From Firmicutes bacterium UBA4882 (GTDB taxonomy: Bacteria; Bacillota; UBA4882), in the NCBI GenBank assembly GCA_002399265.1, contig DHDG01000063.1, positions 35,856 through 67,461 of the forward strand: a stretch of 31,606 nt of DNA, given 5' to 3'. The translations under genes and the position numbers were made by a program. Every line of letters begins with the position of its first letter. Position 1 is the stretch's first letter. Shown piece by piece: positions 23,760 through 31,606 of this stretch. The notes below the pieces were generated by a model. The model was not told the origin of the DNA. It saw nothing but the letters and a program-made list of their open reading frames with translations, and did no database searches.

Positions 23760-24506
23760 TCAGGCGTTGGCGGGCAGGATACACACTCTGACATCCTGCC
23801 GGATGAATTCCGAGCCGTTCCAACGGAGCAGCGTGTTCACAAAACCGAGAGTATCAGCGTTAAAACGCCCAATAATGCGCTGGATGGCCAATAACTGTAA
23901 AACGTCGGAAGGCGGGGTTGCGATCAACTGGTTTCCGGCTATCACTAATAAATCTCCAAGTGGCAGCACTGTGCCTTCAACCGGAGCCAGCAGGTTACCT
24001 TCGGTGTCATAGATTTCATTCAGGTATTCAGGATCCCGGCGGCTAATATCGATGGTGAAGACGTTGCCAGTTTCTTCATCGATAACATCCACGCGGTAAT
24101 CGTCCCGGTATATTACCTCGAAAAGGCTTCTGCTGCTAAATGATTCTGCGTCAAAAAGCAGCCTGGGTTCGTTATTCAGAAAGGAGTAGAGATAAGCAAA
24201 AATTAGACCTGCACTTCCACCGGAGTTTATTTTGACCAGTGCTTCCAGCACGGCATCACCGGTAAAGTCGCCCAGAAACAAGGTTGGATCATATCCAACC
24301 GCGGCCAAGGGAACTTGAATAGTGCCTTCGCCGGTACCGCTTTCCACGCCCAGTACGAAATTATCCAGAAACGGAGAATCTGGATCCGGTCGGCTGGCCA
24401 GCAGAAATACCAGATCTGAGATGCCATCGCCGGTAACATCACCTTCCCGGGTTATGATAAAGTAACCTGGTTGAGGGTTTTCATCAATTTGCGAGTAGTT
24501 TCCCAA
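23760..24506 (-). CDS. VCBS/FG-GAP-like repeat protein
   Basis: About 248 aa from TTG at 24504-24506, chosen because AAGAGGAG lies nine nt upstream; an ATG at 24530 lacks a site, and an ATG at 24515 directly abuts the site. Residues about 15-105 contain GDVTGDGISDLVFLL and FLGDFTGDAVLEALV, the calcium-loop-like D-x-T-G-D-x-x-x-D/E of VCBS/FG-GAP repeats. The rest is a beta-rich C-terminal domain ending LRWNGSEFI. No signal peptide is visible. It follows the DUF4397 gene by 56 nt; the two kinds of gene occur together in spore-forming Bacillota, where I infer a surface or coat role. Confidence 0.8.
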   Translation of the reverse strand: MGNYSQIDENPQPGYFIITREGDVTGDGISDLVFLLASRPDPDSPFLDNFVLGVESGTGEGTIQVPLAAVGYDPTLFLGDFTGDAVLEALVKINSGGSAGLIFAYLYSFLNNEPRLLFDAESFSSRSLFEVIYRDDYRVDVIDEETGNVFTIDISRRDPEYLNEIYDTEGNLLAPVEGTVLPLGDLLVIAGNQLIATPPSDVLQLLAIQRIIGRFNADTLGFVNTLLRWNGSEFIRQDVRVCILPANA

Positions 24507-24562
24507 TAAAATCATCTCCTCTTGATTCATTATTGGCTCTACCTGGCAGTGTTGAACAGCAA

Positions 24563-25177
24563 TCAGTCCTTCGCATGAGGATCATCAACCACTTGCAGGA
24601 TTTCCAGGCGGGGTTCGAATGGGTCCTCGCCATTAAGCAGGCCGATTGCATATAAAGTAATCTGGTTCAGCGAAAGCGCCCATACATCCGGTACATTGAG
24701 CAGGATTTGATCCGTTCCCGCTCTGCGCAGCTGGAGTTCATATGTTTCAGGGTCGACAGCCCGATACTCTGTATATTCACCATAACCAACATTCCTGAAG
24801 AGAGGCGTGCCGTTGGTAAAGGTTACATCCACATTGGGCATATCAGGAGAAAAATGCGCAAACCTTAAAAAAGACAGCCAGCGTTCACGATCTTGTGCCG
24901 GTTCAGGAATCAGCTGAAAATCAAGGGCCGGATCCTCGCCACTGCCGATAATTACCCCTGTGAACTGCTCATTCATATCCAAAATAATAAATCCGTCAAA
25001 AAGCGGTTCGCCTCCGCTATGCGGTCTGATGGTAATAGGTACACTGCCGGGGCGAATGGTGACATATTGGGAAATTTCGCCAAAGCTGAGGTCGCGCGCG
25101 ATAAATTCAACGTCCAAAGGAGGGGTACCAGGGGCGGCATTAAGAATGCGCAGCCTGGGCAAAATCTGGTTCTCCAA
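24563..25177 (-). CDS. Two-domain DUF4397 protein
   Basis: 204 aa from TTG at 25175-25177, preferred because AAAGGAG lies eight nt before it; an upstream ATG at 25198 would place this site inside the gene. Two DUF4397-like beta domains: about 8-85 (LRILNAAPGTPPLDVEFIA, LSFGEISQYVTIRPG) and about 100-200 (LRFAHFSPDMPNVDVTF, VGYGEYTEYRAVDPETYEL). Each has the A-x-P-x-x-P-x-x-D-V and Y-x-x-V-x-P-G patterns. There is no signal peptide. It is the first gene of a pair with the VCBS-like protein. Family function is unknown; carbohydrate- or surface-binding has been suggested for related folds. Confidence 0.85.
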   Translation of the reverse strand: MENQILPRLRILNAAPGTPPLDVEFIARDLSFGEISQYVTIRPGSVPITIRPHSGGEPLFDGFIILDMNEQFTGVIIGSGEDPALDFQLIPEPAQDRERWLSFLRFAHFSPDMPNVDVTFTNGTPLFRNVGYGEYTEYRAVDPETYELQLRRAGTDQILLNVPDVWALSLNQITLYAIGLLNGEDPFEPRLEILQVVDDPHAKD

Positions 25178-25405
25178 TTGCAGTGCTCCTTTCCACATTC
25201 ATTGCTTGTTCCAGTTTATTCACTTGTCTGACGTGAGGGAATTGGCGTTTTTCACATTATTTCGGGTTTCATGACATATGACATCTAATGTGACCACGGC
25301 ATAAAAAGACATAAAAATCATCCTGAGGTAGAACGTGGAGTGATATTTAGCGCGTATTAGTATTATCTATTTAGGACATCTCACTATATATGTATGGCTA
25401 AGGAG

Positions 25406-25452
25406 TCAGGCAGTCAGTCTCAAACGGTATATTTTTATTGGAGACGGCCTGA
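25406..25452 (+). promoter_or_regulatory. 5' UTR hairpin before the Fn3 lipoprotein gene
   Basis: TCAGGC (25406-25411) pairs with GCCTGA (25447-25452), and GTCTC (25417-25421) with GAGAC (25441-25445), around a 19-nt AT-rich loop. It ends 30 nt before the GTG start and does not hide the ribosome binding site. It matches no riboswitch class I know. Nothing else was recognised in 25199-25405. Confidence 0.4.
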
Positions 25453-25482
25453 CTTATCGACAATACGCTGGGAGGTAGTCTG

Positions 25483-26760
25483 GTGAAAAAAGCATGTTTA
25501 TTGGTGATGCTCATATTGACGCTCCTGACTTTTGCGGGCGGTTGTAAACCGGGAGGAGGGCCATCCGATCCTGATTCTGTTCCGTTGGCACCCTCGCAAT
25601 TGGTTGTCGGGGCGGTCAGTGTCTCGACTGTCAACTTGCAGTGGAAGGACAACTCCAATAATGAAACCGGGTTCCGGGTTGAGCGCAGCATAACCACAGA
25701 CAGCAATTTTCAAGCGTTGGGTAACACATCAGCTAATACAACGTTTTTTACAGATAATACGATCGAAGTCGGCAAGACGTACTATTACCGCGTGCGAGCG
25801 GTTAATTCGGCAGGAACATCAAATCCATCCAATGTAGTCAGTCATACAGCCTCATCAGATCCCTTTACTGTGCCGCTGGCACCATCGCTGCTGGCAGTCA
25901 CCTCGGCTAATGCGAGTGCGGTCAGTCTCCAATGGAAAGACAACTCCAATAATGAAACCAGTTTTCGGATTGAACGAAGTGTAACCACAAACACCAATTT
26001 CCAGACCCTGGCTAACCTATCCGCCAATACAACGGTGTATTCGGATAACACAGTTGAATCCGGCAAGACATACTACTACCGGGTGCGGGCAGTCAATTCG
26101 GCGGGAGCATCAAATCCTTCCAACAGTGTTTCAGCGACTATTCCTCAGGCGGAAAAGACCGCTACTTTGCGGCTTAACAATTATACACCGTACGCCGTGA
26201 TCAGTTTCCGATACAATGGCGGATACGGGTGGTATGAGCTTGTTAATACGCCCAGTCAAATGGTAGGGGCCAGCAGCTATACGGATTACACTTTTTGGCT
26301 GGATACAAATGTGGAAACCATCCAAGTATCAATAAGCGTTGGCTTCTGGGCAAGTTCTAATCCAGCCGATAAAAATCCTCGCTTCACCTTTACAGGATCT
26401 GTAACGCTGACGGCGAATCAGATCAGCCAATATAACATTGACGTTTCGGTTCAGAATGTCTTGTCGAATTTTAAGAGCTATTCGGACTGGACCGGCCAAT
26501 TCTGGACTTATAACCCCACCACTCCCCATAGTGCAGTTTTGCGCTTTTATAGTGACGGTCGCTGGTATCTCTATAAAGACAATAGTTACATAGAGTCTGG
26601 GAATGTCATCTTTGTCAGGTGGGATGACTATTCTGATTTCATCTATTTCAAGCTAAAGCCGACCGGTGATACTATCCAATACTATTACCCGAATTTCAAG
26701 TTCTTTTATAAAAACGGTCCGCCTGATTGGCCGCAGATTGAATATGTTCTGCAGCCCTAA
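25483..26760 (+). CDS. Lipoprotein with two fibronectin III domains
   Basis: 425-aa lipoprotein: signal peptide ending FAGGC (Cys21), then a short linker. Two fibronectin III domains follow at about 33-122 and 130-219, nearly identical in the core (LQWKDNSNNET, GKTYYYRVRAVNSAG). A unique C-terminal domain (about 226-425) is rich in Tyr, Trp and Phe, with strands such as VISFRYNGGYGWYELV and AVLRFYSDGRWYLYKDNSY, possibly a ligand-binding beta sandwich. No catalytic motif. The GTG start at 25483 follows GGGAGGT by six nt. Likely a cell-surface binding or scaffolding protein. A convergent gene shares the terminator downstream. Confidence 0.88.
   Translation: MKKACLLVMLILTLLTFAGGCKPGGGPSDPDSVPLAPSQLVVGAVSVSTVNLQWKDNSNNETGFRVERSITTDSNFQALGNTSANTTFFTDNTIEVGKTYYYRVRAVNSAGTSNPSNVVSHTASSDPFTVPLAPSLLAVTSANASAVSLQWKDNSNNETSFRIERSVTTNTNFQTLANLSANTTVYSDNTVESGKTYYYRVRAVNSAGASNPSNSVSATIPQAEKTATLRLNNYTPYAVISFRYNGGYGWYELVNTPSQMVGASSYTDYTFWLDTNVETIQVSISVGFWASSNPADKNPRFTFTGSVTLTANQISQYNIDVSVQNVLSNFKSYSDWTGQFWTYNPTTPHSAVLRFYSDGRWYLYKDNSYIESGNVIFVRWDDYSDFIYFKLKPTGDTIQYYYPNFKFFYKNGPPDWPQIEYVLQP
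25579..26136 (+). repeat. Tandem duplication encoding the Fn3 domains
   Basis: Two units of about 267 bp start at 25579 and 25870, offset 291 bp (97 codons). Long blocks are identical, such as GACAACTCCAATAATGAAAC at 25648 and 25939. The DNA similarity, not only the protein, points to a fairly recent in-frame duplication. Confidence 0.8.
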
Positions 26761-26797
26761 GAAAGGCCGCCATTATGTTCTGCAGCCCTAAGAAAGG
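26743..26797 (+). repeat. Duplicated 3' end of the Fn3 lipoprotein gene
   Basis: A 24-bp stretch covering the last codons, the TAA and six further bases (26743-26766) is repeated exactly at 26774-26797, period 31 bp. The second copy is outside the gene. Confidence 0.9.
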
Positions 26798-26855
26798 GCA
26801 GCTATTACAAATTGACCCATTGTTATAGTCTGGTTTTCGGTTAATAACTTAATAA

Positions 26856-26890
26856 AAAATGCCGGTTGGTCAGGCCAATCGGCATTTTGC
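26856..26890. terminator. Bidirectional terminator between convergent genes
   Basis: A 14-bp stem with one G-T pair (26856-26869 with 26875-26888). The tail is TTTTGC on the plus strand and TTTTTTATT on the minus strand, so it can end both the Fn3 lipoprotein and the DUF6263-like gene. Confidence 0.88.
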
Positions 26891-26903
26891 ATTGGGGGCA
26901 TCA

Positions 26904-27956
26904 CTATAGATACAAAAATGGCATTGTGCGGGTCGGCGAACGCAGGCAGGCGATGCCTGGTAACCCTGATGGTGCTGTTCTTTGGGGATCAGAAAGTTTC
27001 CGAGGTTGTGACAGATTCAATAACAATTCTTTCGGTACCAGGCCTTCAACAATAAATTCCATTTTGTCATTACTGATGCTATACATAGTCCACCCGGTAC
27101 GGTCACTTAAGCGTACGAATCCATACGACTCACCATCAGTAATATTGAACGTTATCCCTTCGGAGGGACTTCCCGGATTGGAACTTACGACGCTCCGGAA
27201 ATCGATAATCCAGCCGTTATCGTTACCCCGGTAGCTGTATGTTGTCTTGAAATTGAGACTGATTAGGCTGAACATATTTAGAGAAGAATTAATCTCCCAT
27301 TCATCACCTGGTACCACAGGGTGATCCGGGAATGGACCAGAGCTTATCATTCCAGCCATGGTTTCGTTGTTGATCATGGATTTGATCATCGGCTCCAGTA
27401 TGTCGCGAAAAGACGAATCCAGTTCACCCATTGTCTGTTCCAACTCATCCAACATGGCGTTAATCATGCTATCCACATCTACAGAGATGATTTTGCCATA
27501 AGGATCCATAACAGTGGAAAGGGTTTTGCCCAATATTAGCTGATGCCCCAAAGCCGCCGTAGGGACTTCCCCTGATGGATTACGGGAGTCGTAATTAACC
27601 TGGGAGTCAGCGGATTCGGTATTGGACTGCACTTCATCAACCAGGCAATTAAGGGAGATATTTCCCTCTGCGTCAATGCCGGTGACTTCATAGACATAAA
27701 CTACTGATGTGTACTGCCTGGCTTTGTCCTCTTGGCCTCCTTTATACGAGCGGATTGTCTGATCGCTTGTTGCACGCACACGAAATACCTCTCCAGGTGT
27801 CAGGTTCAGCCTCATAGTTACGGGGACGCTTGCCGGATTTTCTGTTTGCGCCAGACAATTTGGTGCCGCAAAGAGAATAGCAAGCGCGATTAATAGCATG
27901 AAAGATAAAGGCTTTTTCGTTAAGTATAGGGTTTGAAACTTTTCCACTTTCGACAC
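26904..27956 (-). CDS. Secreted DUF6263-like protein
   Basis: 350-aa exported protein. Basic N-terminus, hydrophobic core FMLLIALAILFAAPNCLA and likely cleavage after CLAQ (about 37); the Cys is followed by Leu and fits a lipobox poorly. The mature part (LNLTPGEVFRVRATSDQTI, VTGIDAEGNISLNCLVDEV, YDSRNP, MDPYGKIISVDVDSMINAML, VVPGDEWE) matches the pattern of DUF6263-type proteins, whose function is unknown. Start GTG at 27954-27956 after GAGGAGGG. The last 35 residues (from PRKLSDPQRT) look unlike a folded domain and may reflect a changed 3' end. Confidence 0.7.
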   Translation of the reverse strand: MSKVEKFQTLYLTKKPLSFMLLIALAILFAAPNCLAQTENPASVPVTMRLNLTPGEVFRVRATSDQTIRSYKGGQEDKARQYTSVVYVYEVTGIDAEGNISLNCLVDEVQSNTESADSQVNYDSRNPSGEVPTAALGHQLILGKTLSTVMDPYGKIISVDVDSMINAMLDELEQTMGELDSSFRDILEPMIKSMINNETMAGMISSGPFPDHPVVPGDEWEINSSLNMFSLISLNFKTTYSYRGNDNGWIIDFRSVVSSNPGSPSEGITFNITDGESYGFVRLSDRTGWTMYSISNDKMEFIVEGLVPKELLLNLSQPRKLSDPQRTAPSGLPGIACLRSPTRTMPFLYL

Positions 27957-28026
27957 AATGTACCCTCCTCGTAAACCTCAGATAAACGCCTTTTTTGCTC
28001 AAACAAACGCTTTTTTTGATAACAGG

Positions 28027-28086
28027 CATTCGCCAAGGTAATATTTATTCGCCGATTAATGGAATTATCCTCCACTATGGCGAATG
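28027..28086. promoter_or_regulatory. ATTCGCC motif cluster upstream of the exporter
   Basis: CATTCGCCA (28027-28035), ATTCGCC (28047-28053) and the inverted TGGCGAATG (28078-28086) lie 55-115 bp before the exporter -35 box. CATTCGCCA also occurs at 22853-22861 upstream of the importer. It may be an operator for a shared regulator; inference only. The neighbouring 27985-28020 has two AAACGC-T7-like direct repeats. Confidence 0.35.
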
Positions 28087-28140
28087 GATGCATATATTAA
28101 TTTATTTAACCCGTAAATTAATATTATTAATCAATTATGG

Positions 28141-28168
28141 TTGACTTCTAATTCCGATTATGTATAAT
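28141..28168 (+). promoter_or_regulatory. Promoter of the ABC exporter operon
   Basis: TTGACT (28141-28146), 16-nt spacer, TATAAT (28163-28168), with very AT-rich DNA just upstream (28095-28140) that could act as an UP element. Predicted start near 28175 gives a leader of about 80 nt. Confidence 0.85.
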
Positions 28169-28256
28169 TTAAATATGCATTTCAAATGTGCCGCCCCTGC
28201 GTTTCGTTCTGGACGATGCACATGCGCATCAGCAACTAAAAACAAGGAGGCGCGTC

Positions 28257-30083
28257 ATGAAGGATCAACACACGGATAAGCGCAAAGATAAGAGTCTGGC
28301 GGTTTTCCCGCTACTTAGACGCCTAATAAAGGCCTCAAGGCAAGCCAATCTCTGGCTGCTGCTGGCATGTCTGATCGTAATTGTCTCTTCGCCGGTTAGT
28401 GTTTATTTGGCCCATATTTTAGGTCGGACGATGGATACCGCCACGGCGGCAGGGAATGATATCGCTGATTTTTGGCCGATGATGCTGCTATTGGGAGCGC
28501 TGGCGCTTTCATTCGCACCTTTTGCTTTTGCGGCCACATGGTTTTCGGGAAGATACGCCGAGAATGTGCTTGCTCATTTGCGATCGTTAATCGCCACCAA
28601 AACAGCTAATCTACCGGTGCGTTTTTTAGAAACGAACCATTCCGGTAAATTAATGACTATCATGAGTAATGATTTGGCAAAAATCAAAACGATGCTAACC
28701 ACCGATTTCACTGGCGTCTTAGAGCAAGTTACACTAATGATTGCTTCATTAACATATATGATCAGCACTGACTGGCAACTGACCTTAGTAACTTTGACCT
28801 TTACGCCGCTGTTGTTTCTGCTGTTGTCGACCGCTACTAAACCTCTGACGCGCCAGACTGTCAAAATGCAAGAGGCGGTGGCAGAAGTGAACAGCCTGGC
28901 CCAGGATGGCCTGTCCGGACAGGTGCTTGCCAAATCGTTTAATTTGCAGGCCATTCTCGCCAAAGCCTTTGCTCATAAAACAGTTGGCGTTGTACATAAG
29001 GCTAACAAAATCGCTAAAACAAATGCGGCTGTGATGGGGGTATCCTTCGCCGTCCAAATGGCTCCTTTCCTGATTTTGTTTGGGTTTGGCGGCTATCAGG
29101 TGATCGGAGGGAGAATAAGCGTCGGTGAGTTTTTTGCCTTTATTCAGCTGATGAATCATTTTGCAAATTCTTTGGGGATCCTGCCAAATCATTTTGCCTC
29201 TATCAAAGAAGCAGCTGGCTCTACGGCCAGACTTTTTGAGCTGCTGGATCAGGACGAAGAGCCAAACGGCGGTAATGCAGTAGCGCCCGCTGAGGGATAT
29301 CAGGTGGCGAAGACGATATCTTTTAATAACATATCCTTTCATTATGATGATGATCAAGATAAAGATGTGTTGCGCAATGTAAGTTTTGACGTAAAGCCAG
29401 GCGAAACCGTTGCCATCGTAGGACCAAGTGGCAGCGGCAAGTCAACGCTGCTGAAATTACTACTGGGCTTCTACCCGGTGACAGAGGGCGCAATCAGCGT
29501 CATGGGACATGATCTGCAAGATTGGAACATCGAGGCCTTGCGCGCTAATGTGGCTTTCGTGGCTCAGGATACCTGGCTGATTCCCGTTAGTATTGGCACT
29601 AACATTGCGTGCGGTCGCGTAGATTGGGATCAGGAGCAAATCGAACGGGCCGCAATGACGGCCAACATCCATACAGCTATTCAAGCATTTCCAGATGGCT
29701 ACCAGACTGAGGTGGGCGAGCGTGGAACCAGACTTTCGGGGGGACAGCGCCAGCGTATTGCGATTGCCCGGGCAGTGCTCCGTAGCGCTCCGATCCTGTT
29801 ACTGGATGAGGCTACCTCCGCTCTGGACAATGAATCTGAACTGCTGGTGCAGGAAGCACTGGAGCGCGCGATGACTGGTCGTACCACTTTGGTGGTAGCA
29901 CACCGCCTTTCGACTATTAAAAACGCGGACCGCATCATCGTTATTGATGAAGGCCAGGTTGTTGAACAGGGCACGCATGAAGAACTGCTGGGCAATCACG
30001 GCCTCTATGAGACGCTATTCTTACGTCAGTTTCAGGATAATCAGGAACGCCAGGCGAATCGGGGAGGGGAACAGATTGCGTAA
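28257..30083 (+). CDS. ABC exporter half-transporter, first subunit
   Basis: 608-aa fused permease-ATPase. Six membrane segments at about 30-290. The ATPase domain has Walker A GPSGSGKST at 389-397, Q-loop Gln437, signature LSGGQ at 493-497, Walker B ILLLDEATSALD at 513-524 with catalytic Glu518, and H-loop VVAHRLST. The ATG at 28257-28259 follows AAGGAGG; a longer frame from GTG at 28188 has no site and would start just inside the transcript. The next half-transporter overlaps by 8 nt, so the two probably form a heterodimeric exporter of the multidrug/lipid type. The substrate cannot be deduced. Confidence 0.93.
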   Translation: MKDQHTDKRKDKSLAVFPLLRRLIKASRQANLWLLLACLIVIVSSPVSVYLAHILGRTMDTATAAGNDIADFWPMMLLLGALALSFAPFAFAATWFSGRYAENVLAHLRSLIATKTANLPVRFLETNHSGKLMTIMSNDLAKIKTMLTTDFTGVLEQVTLMIASLTYMISTDWQLTLVTLTFTPLLFLLLSTATKPLTRQTVKMQEAVAEVNSLAQDGLSGQVLAKSFNLQAILAKAFAHKTVGVVHKANKIAKTNAAVMGVSFAVQMAPFLILFGFGGYQVIGGRISVGEFFAFIQLMNHFANSLGILPNHFASIKEAAGSTARLFELLDQDEEPNGGNAVAPAEGYQVAKTISFNNISFHYDDDQDKDVLRNVSFDVKPGETVAIVGPSGSGKSTLLKLLLGFYPVTEGAISVMGHDLQDWNIEALRANVAFVAQDTWLIPVSIGTNIACGRVDWDQEQIERAAMTANIHTAIQAFPDGYQTEVGERGTRLSGGQRQRIAIARAVLRSAPILLLDEATSALDNESELLVQEALERAMTGRTTLVVAHRLSTIKNADRIIVIDEGQVVEQGTHEELLGNHGLYETLFLRQFQDNQERQANRGGEQIA

Positions 30084-31606
30084 CAGGGATAGATTGCGTA
30101 ATGCGGTAAAATCGCACAATCAAGCCAAAATGTATCAGGCTGGGATCGGCTTGCGAAAACTGTTTTCATTTTTAGGGCCGTGGAAAAAACGCTACTTTAT
30201 CGGTCTGTTTTCACAGAATGTCATCTGGGCAGTCGATCGTCTTGCGGTGGCAATGATATTAATGTATCTAACCAACGCCATTTTCGAAAAGAATGCTTCA
30301 TTATTGATCAATACCTCCATTTTCGCAATTGTCTTTACTGCGGCGCTTGTCGCACTGGTATTATACCCCCGATACTTATGGATTAGTGCGGTCTATAGCG
30401 GTATGGCCCATTTGCGGGAGCGCGTCTTTAATCACATTTTACGCTTGCCAGCCGCTTACTTTGAATCGCATCATACCGGTAATGCCGTTTCGGTGTTGAC
30501 TAACGATGTGGCAGCTACTGAAGAGGCTTATCGGCAGAACATGATGAATCTGACTAACTCGTTGTTTGAGGGTGTCGTCTGTAGCGTTGCCATGTTTCTG
30601 GTGGATTGGCGTATGGCCTCGCTTTCTTTCGGATGCGGTGTAGTGGCTTTCATTGTCACGACGTTATTCGCCAAGCGGCTGCGCAGAATTGGACAGACTG
30701 CCCAGGAAAAAATGGGTATCATGTCCGAACGCTACGCAGATCTGATTGCCGGATTCCAAGTCGTCCGTGCATTTAGTATGGGAAAATGGATTTTAGAGCG
30801 TTTTGAGCATAGTAACGCCGAAAGCAAAAAAGCAGCACTGCGGCGTGTCGATTTGGAATCAGGGATGGCATTTATTAATTCATTCTGGATGCTTTCGACG
30901 ATTATTCAGATGGCCTTTGGTGTCTATTTAGTATCGATCGGTGAGACAGATATGGGCAGTTTGGTGGCAATAATTCAGTTTACTGGCACACTGCAATTTA
31001 GCGTTCAGCGGCTTGGCGGAACGATTAGCCGGATTCAAAGCGCTTTTGCTGGTGCGGATCGTATTCAGGCAGTCTTCGACACAGAGGCTGAGCCAGAACA
31101 TTATGGGGAAGGTGCACTCGCAGTTAACGCAACGCAATTCCAATGTGCGCCTGCCGACGAAACTGCCGTTTCCTTTAATCAGGTTTGTTTTGCTTACGAC
31201 GAAGCAGCAGGCGAGCCGATCCTGAAGGATTTATCCTTTGTAGTCAAGCCCGGCCAAGTGGTAGCGTTGGCCGGTCCTAGCGGCGGCGGTAAAAGCACAA
31301 TTCTCAAACTGCTACAGGGCTTTTATCCGCCAGGATCTGGTGCGATTTGCGTGCTTGGCAAACCACTGACATCCTATCGTCTGGATGATTTGCGCCGTCA
31401 ATTCGCTTTTGTGCCGCAAGAGGCCTGGCTGTTTGCCACAACTATTGAGGAAAACATTGCTTATGGGCGTCCGGGTGCCTCGCGCGAGGAGATCATTGAA
31501 GCGGCCAAAGCAGCCAATGCCCACGAGTTCATCATGGAAACGCCGGACGATTATCAGACTATGGTTGGTGAGCGGGGCGTACGGCTTTCCGGCGGGCAGA
31601 AGCAGC
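30076..31606 (+). CDS. ABC exporter half-transporter, second subunit (cut by window end)
   Basis: Open frame of 510 codons running off the window. The start is TTG at 30076-30078, with GGGGAGGGG a few nt upstream, overlapping the first subunit's stop. The N-terminal permease domain has about six membrane segments (residues about 35-310), with the typical HLRERVFNHILRLP and FESHHTGNAVS near 115-140. The ATPase domain begins near 370: Walker A GPSGGGKST at 400-408, Q-loop FVPQE, signature LSGGQ at 504-508. Walker B and the H-loop are beyond the end, so whether this partner has the degenerate site common in heterodimers cannot be seen. Confidence 0.93.
   Translation, partial: MRNRDRLRNAVKSHNQAKMYQAGIGLRKLFSFLGPWKKRYFIGLFSQNVIWAVDRLAVAMILMYLTNAIFEKNASLLINTSIFAIVFTAALVALVLYPRYLWISAVYSGMAHLRERVFNHILRLPAAYFESHHTGNAVSVLTNDVAATEEAYRQNMMNLTNSLFEGVVCSVAMFLVDWRMASLSFGCGVVAFIVTTLFAKRLRRIGQTAQEKMGIMSERYADLIAGFQVVRAFSMGKWILERFEHSNAESKKAALRRVDLESGMAFINSFWMLSTIIQMAFGVYLVSIGETDMGSLVAIIQFTGTLQFSVQRLGGTISRIQSAFAGADRIQAVFDTEAEPEHYGEGALAVNATQFQCAPADETAVSFNQVCFAYDEAAGEPILKDLSFVVKPGQVVALAGPSGGGKSTILKLLQGFYPPGSGAICVLGKPLTSYRLDDLRRQFAFVPQEAWLFATTIEENIAYGRPGASREEIIEAAKAANAHEFIMETPDDYQTMVGERGVRLSGGQKQ

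Noticed and set aside
25394..25486. 30-codon frame ending as GTGA on the Fn3 lipoprotein start
   Set aside because: No ribosome binding site, and its ATG lies where the only weak promoter candidate would start transcription; the overlap is probably chance.
25579..26136. Tandem repeat considered as a mobile element or array
   Set aside because: It encodes two in-frame fibronectin III domains within one gene, so a domain duplication explains it.
27985..28020. AAACGC plus T-run direct repeats considered as a CRISPR or iteron array
   Set aside because: Only two imperfect copies, no spacers of constant length and no cas or rep gene nearby.
28785..29357. 190-codon minus-strand frame
   Set aside because: Antisense to the ABC exporter coding region, with no domain or ribosome binding site.

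Overview
The window looks like chromosomal DNA of a Gram-positive, low-to-mid GC member of the Bacillota (Clostridia-like). This is inferred from strong AGGAGG-type ribosome binding sites, frequent TTG and GTG starts, a T-box leader in front of valS, a VmlR-type ABC-F gene behind a leader-peptide attenuator, many lipobox signal peptides, a DUF4397 plus VCBS gene pair, and short GAACCGTCCC palindromes of a kind scattered in such genomes. No species can be named from the sequence alone.

Layout. 1-3836 (minus): two-gene operon for a modular lipoprotein and a subtilisin-like lipoprotein protease. 4148-6404 (plus): promoter, 10-codon leader peptide, intrinsic terminator, then a VmlR-like ribosome-protection ABC-F ATPase. 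6485-6786: tRNA-Leu(CAA), its terminator and a stray copy of the tRNA 3' end. 6818-7952 (minus): a zinc-ribbon microprotein and an unknown exported protein. 8233-12437 (plus): an unknown membrane protein and two large surface lipoproteins, one ending in a glutamine-amidotransferase-like fold and one in a six-blade kelch propeller. 12522-15350 (minus): archaeal/rickettsial-type valyl-tRNA synthetase under T-box control. 15473-22621 (minus): complete peptide/oligosaccharide-type ABC importer (binding protein, two permeases, two ATPases). 23070-25177 (minus): DUF2937 membrane protein, VCBS-like protein and DUF4397 protein. 25483-26760 (plus): lipoprotein with two nearly duplicated fibronectin III domains. 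26904-27956 (minus): DUF6263-like secreted protein. 28141-31606 (plus): two half-transporters of a heterodimeric ABC exporter, the second cut by the window edge.

The region is dominated by cell-surface and envelope functions: seven or eight exported or lipid-anchored proteins, an importer whose binding protein and one permease are unusually large, and an exporter pair. Two cytoplasmic translation genes are each controlled by transcription attenuation: valS senses uncharged tRNA-Val, and the ABC-F gene probably senses stalled ribosomes. Both of these proteins carry Gly/Asp-rich low-complexity inserts that their families lack.

The best leads are the attenuated VmlR-like gene, strong Shine-Dalgarno sequences placed 66-107 nt upstream of three exported-protein genes with no usable start codon (possible mRNA-stabilising STAB-SD elements), and the T-box-controlled archaeal-type ValRS. 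I did not find a CRISPR array, a prophage, a transposase gene or an unmistakably new multi-gene system.
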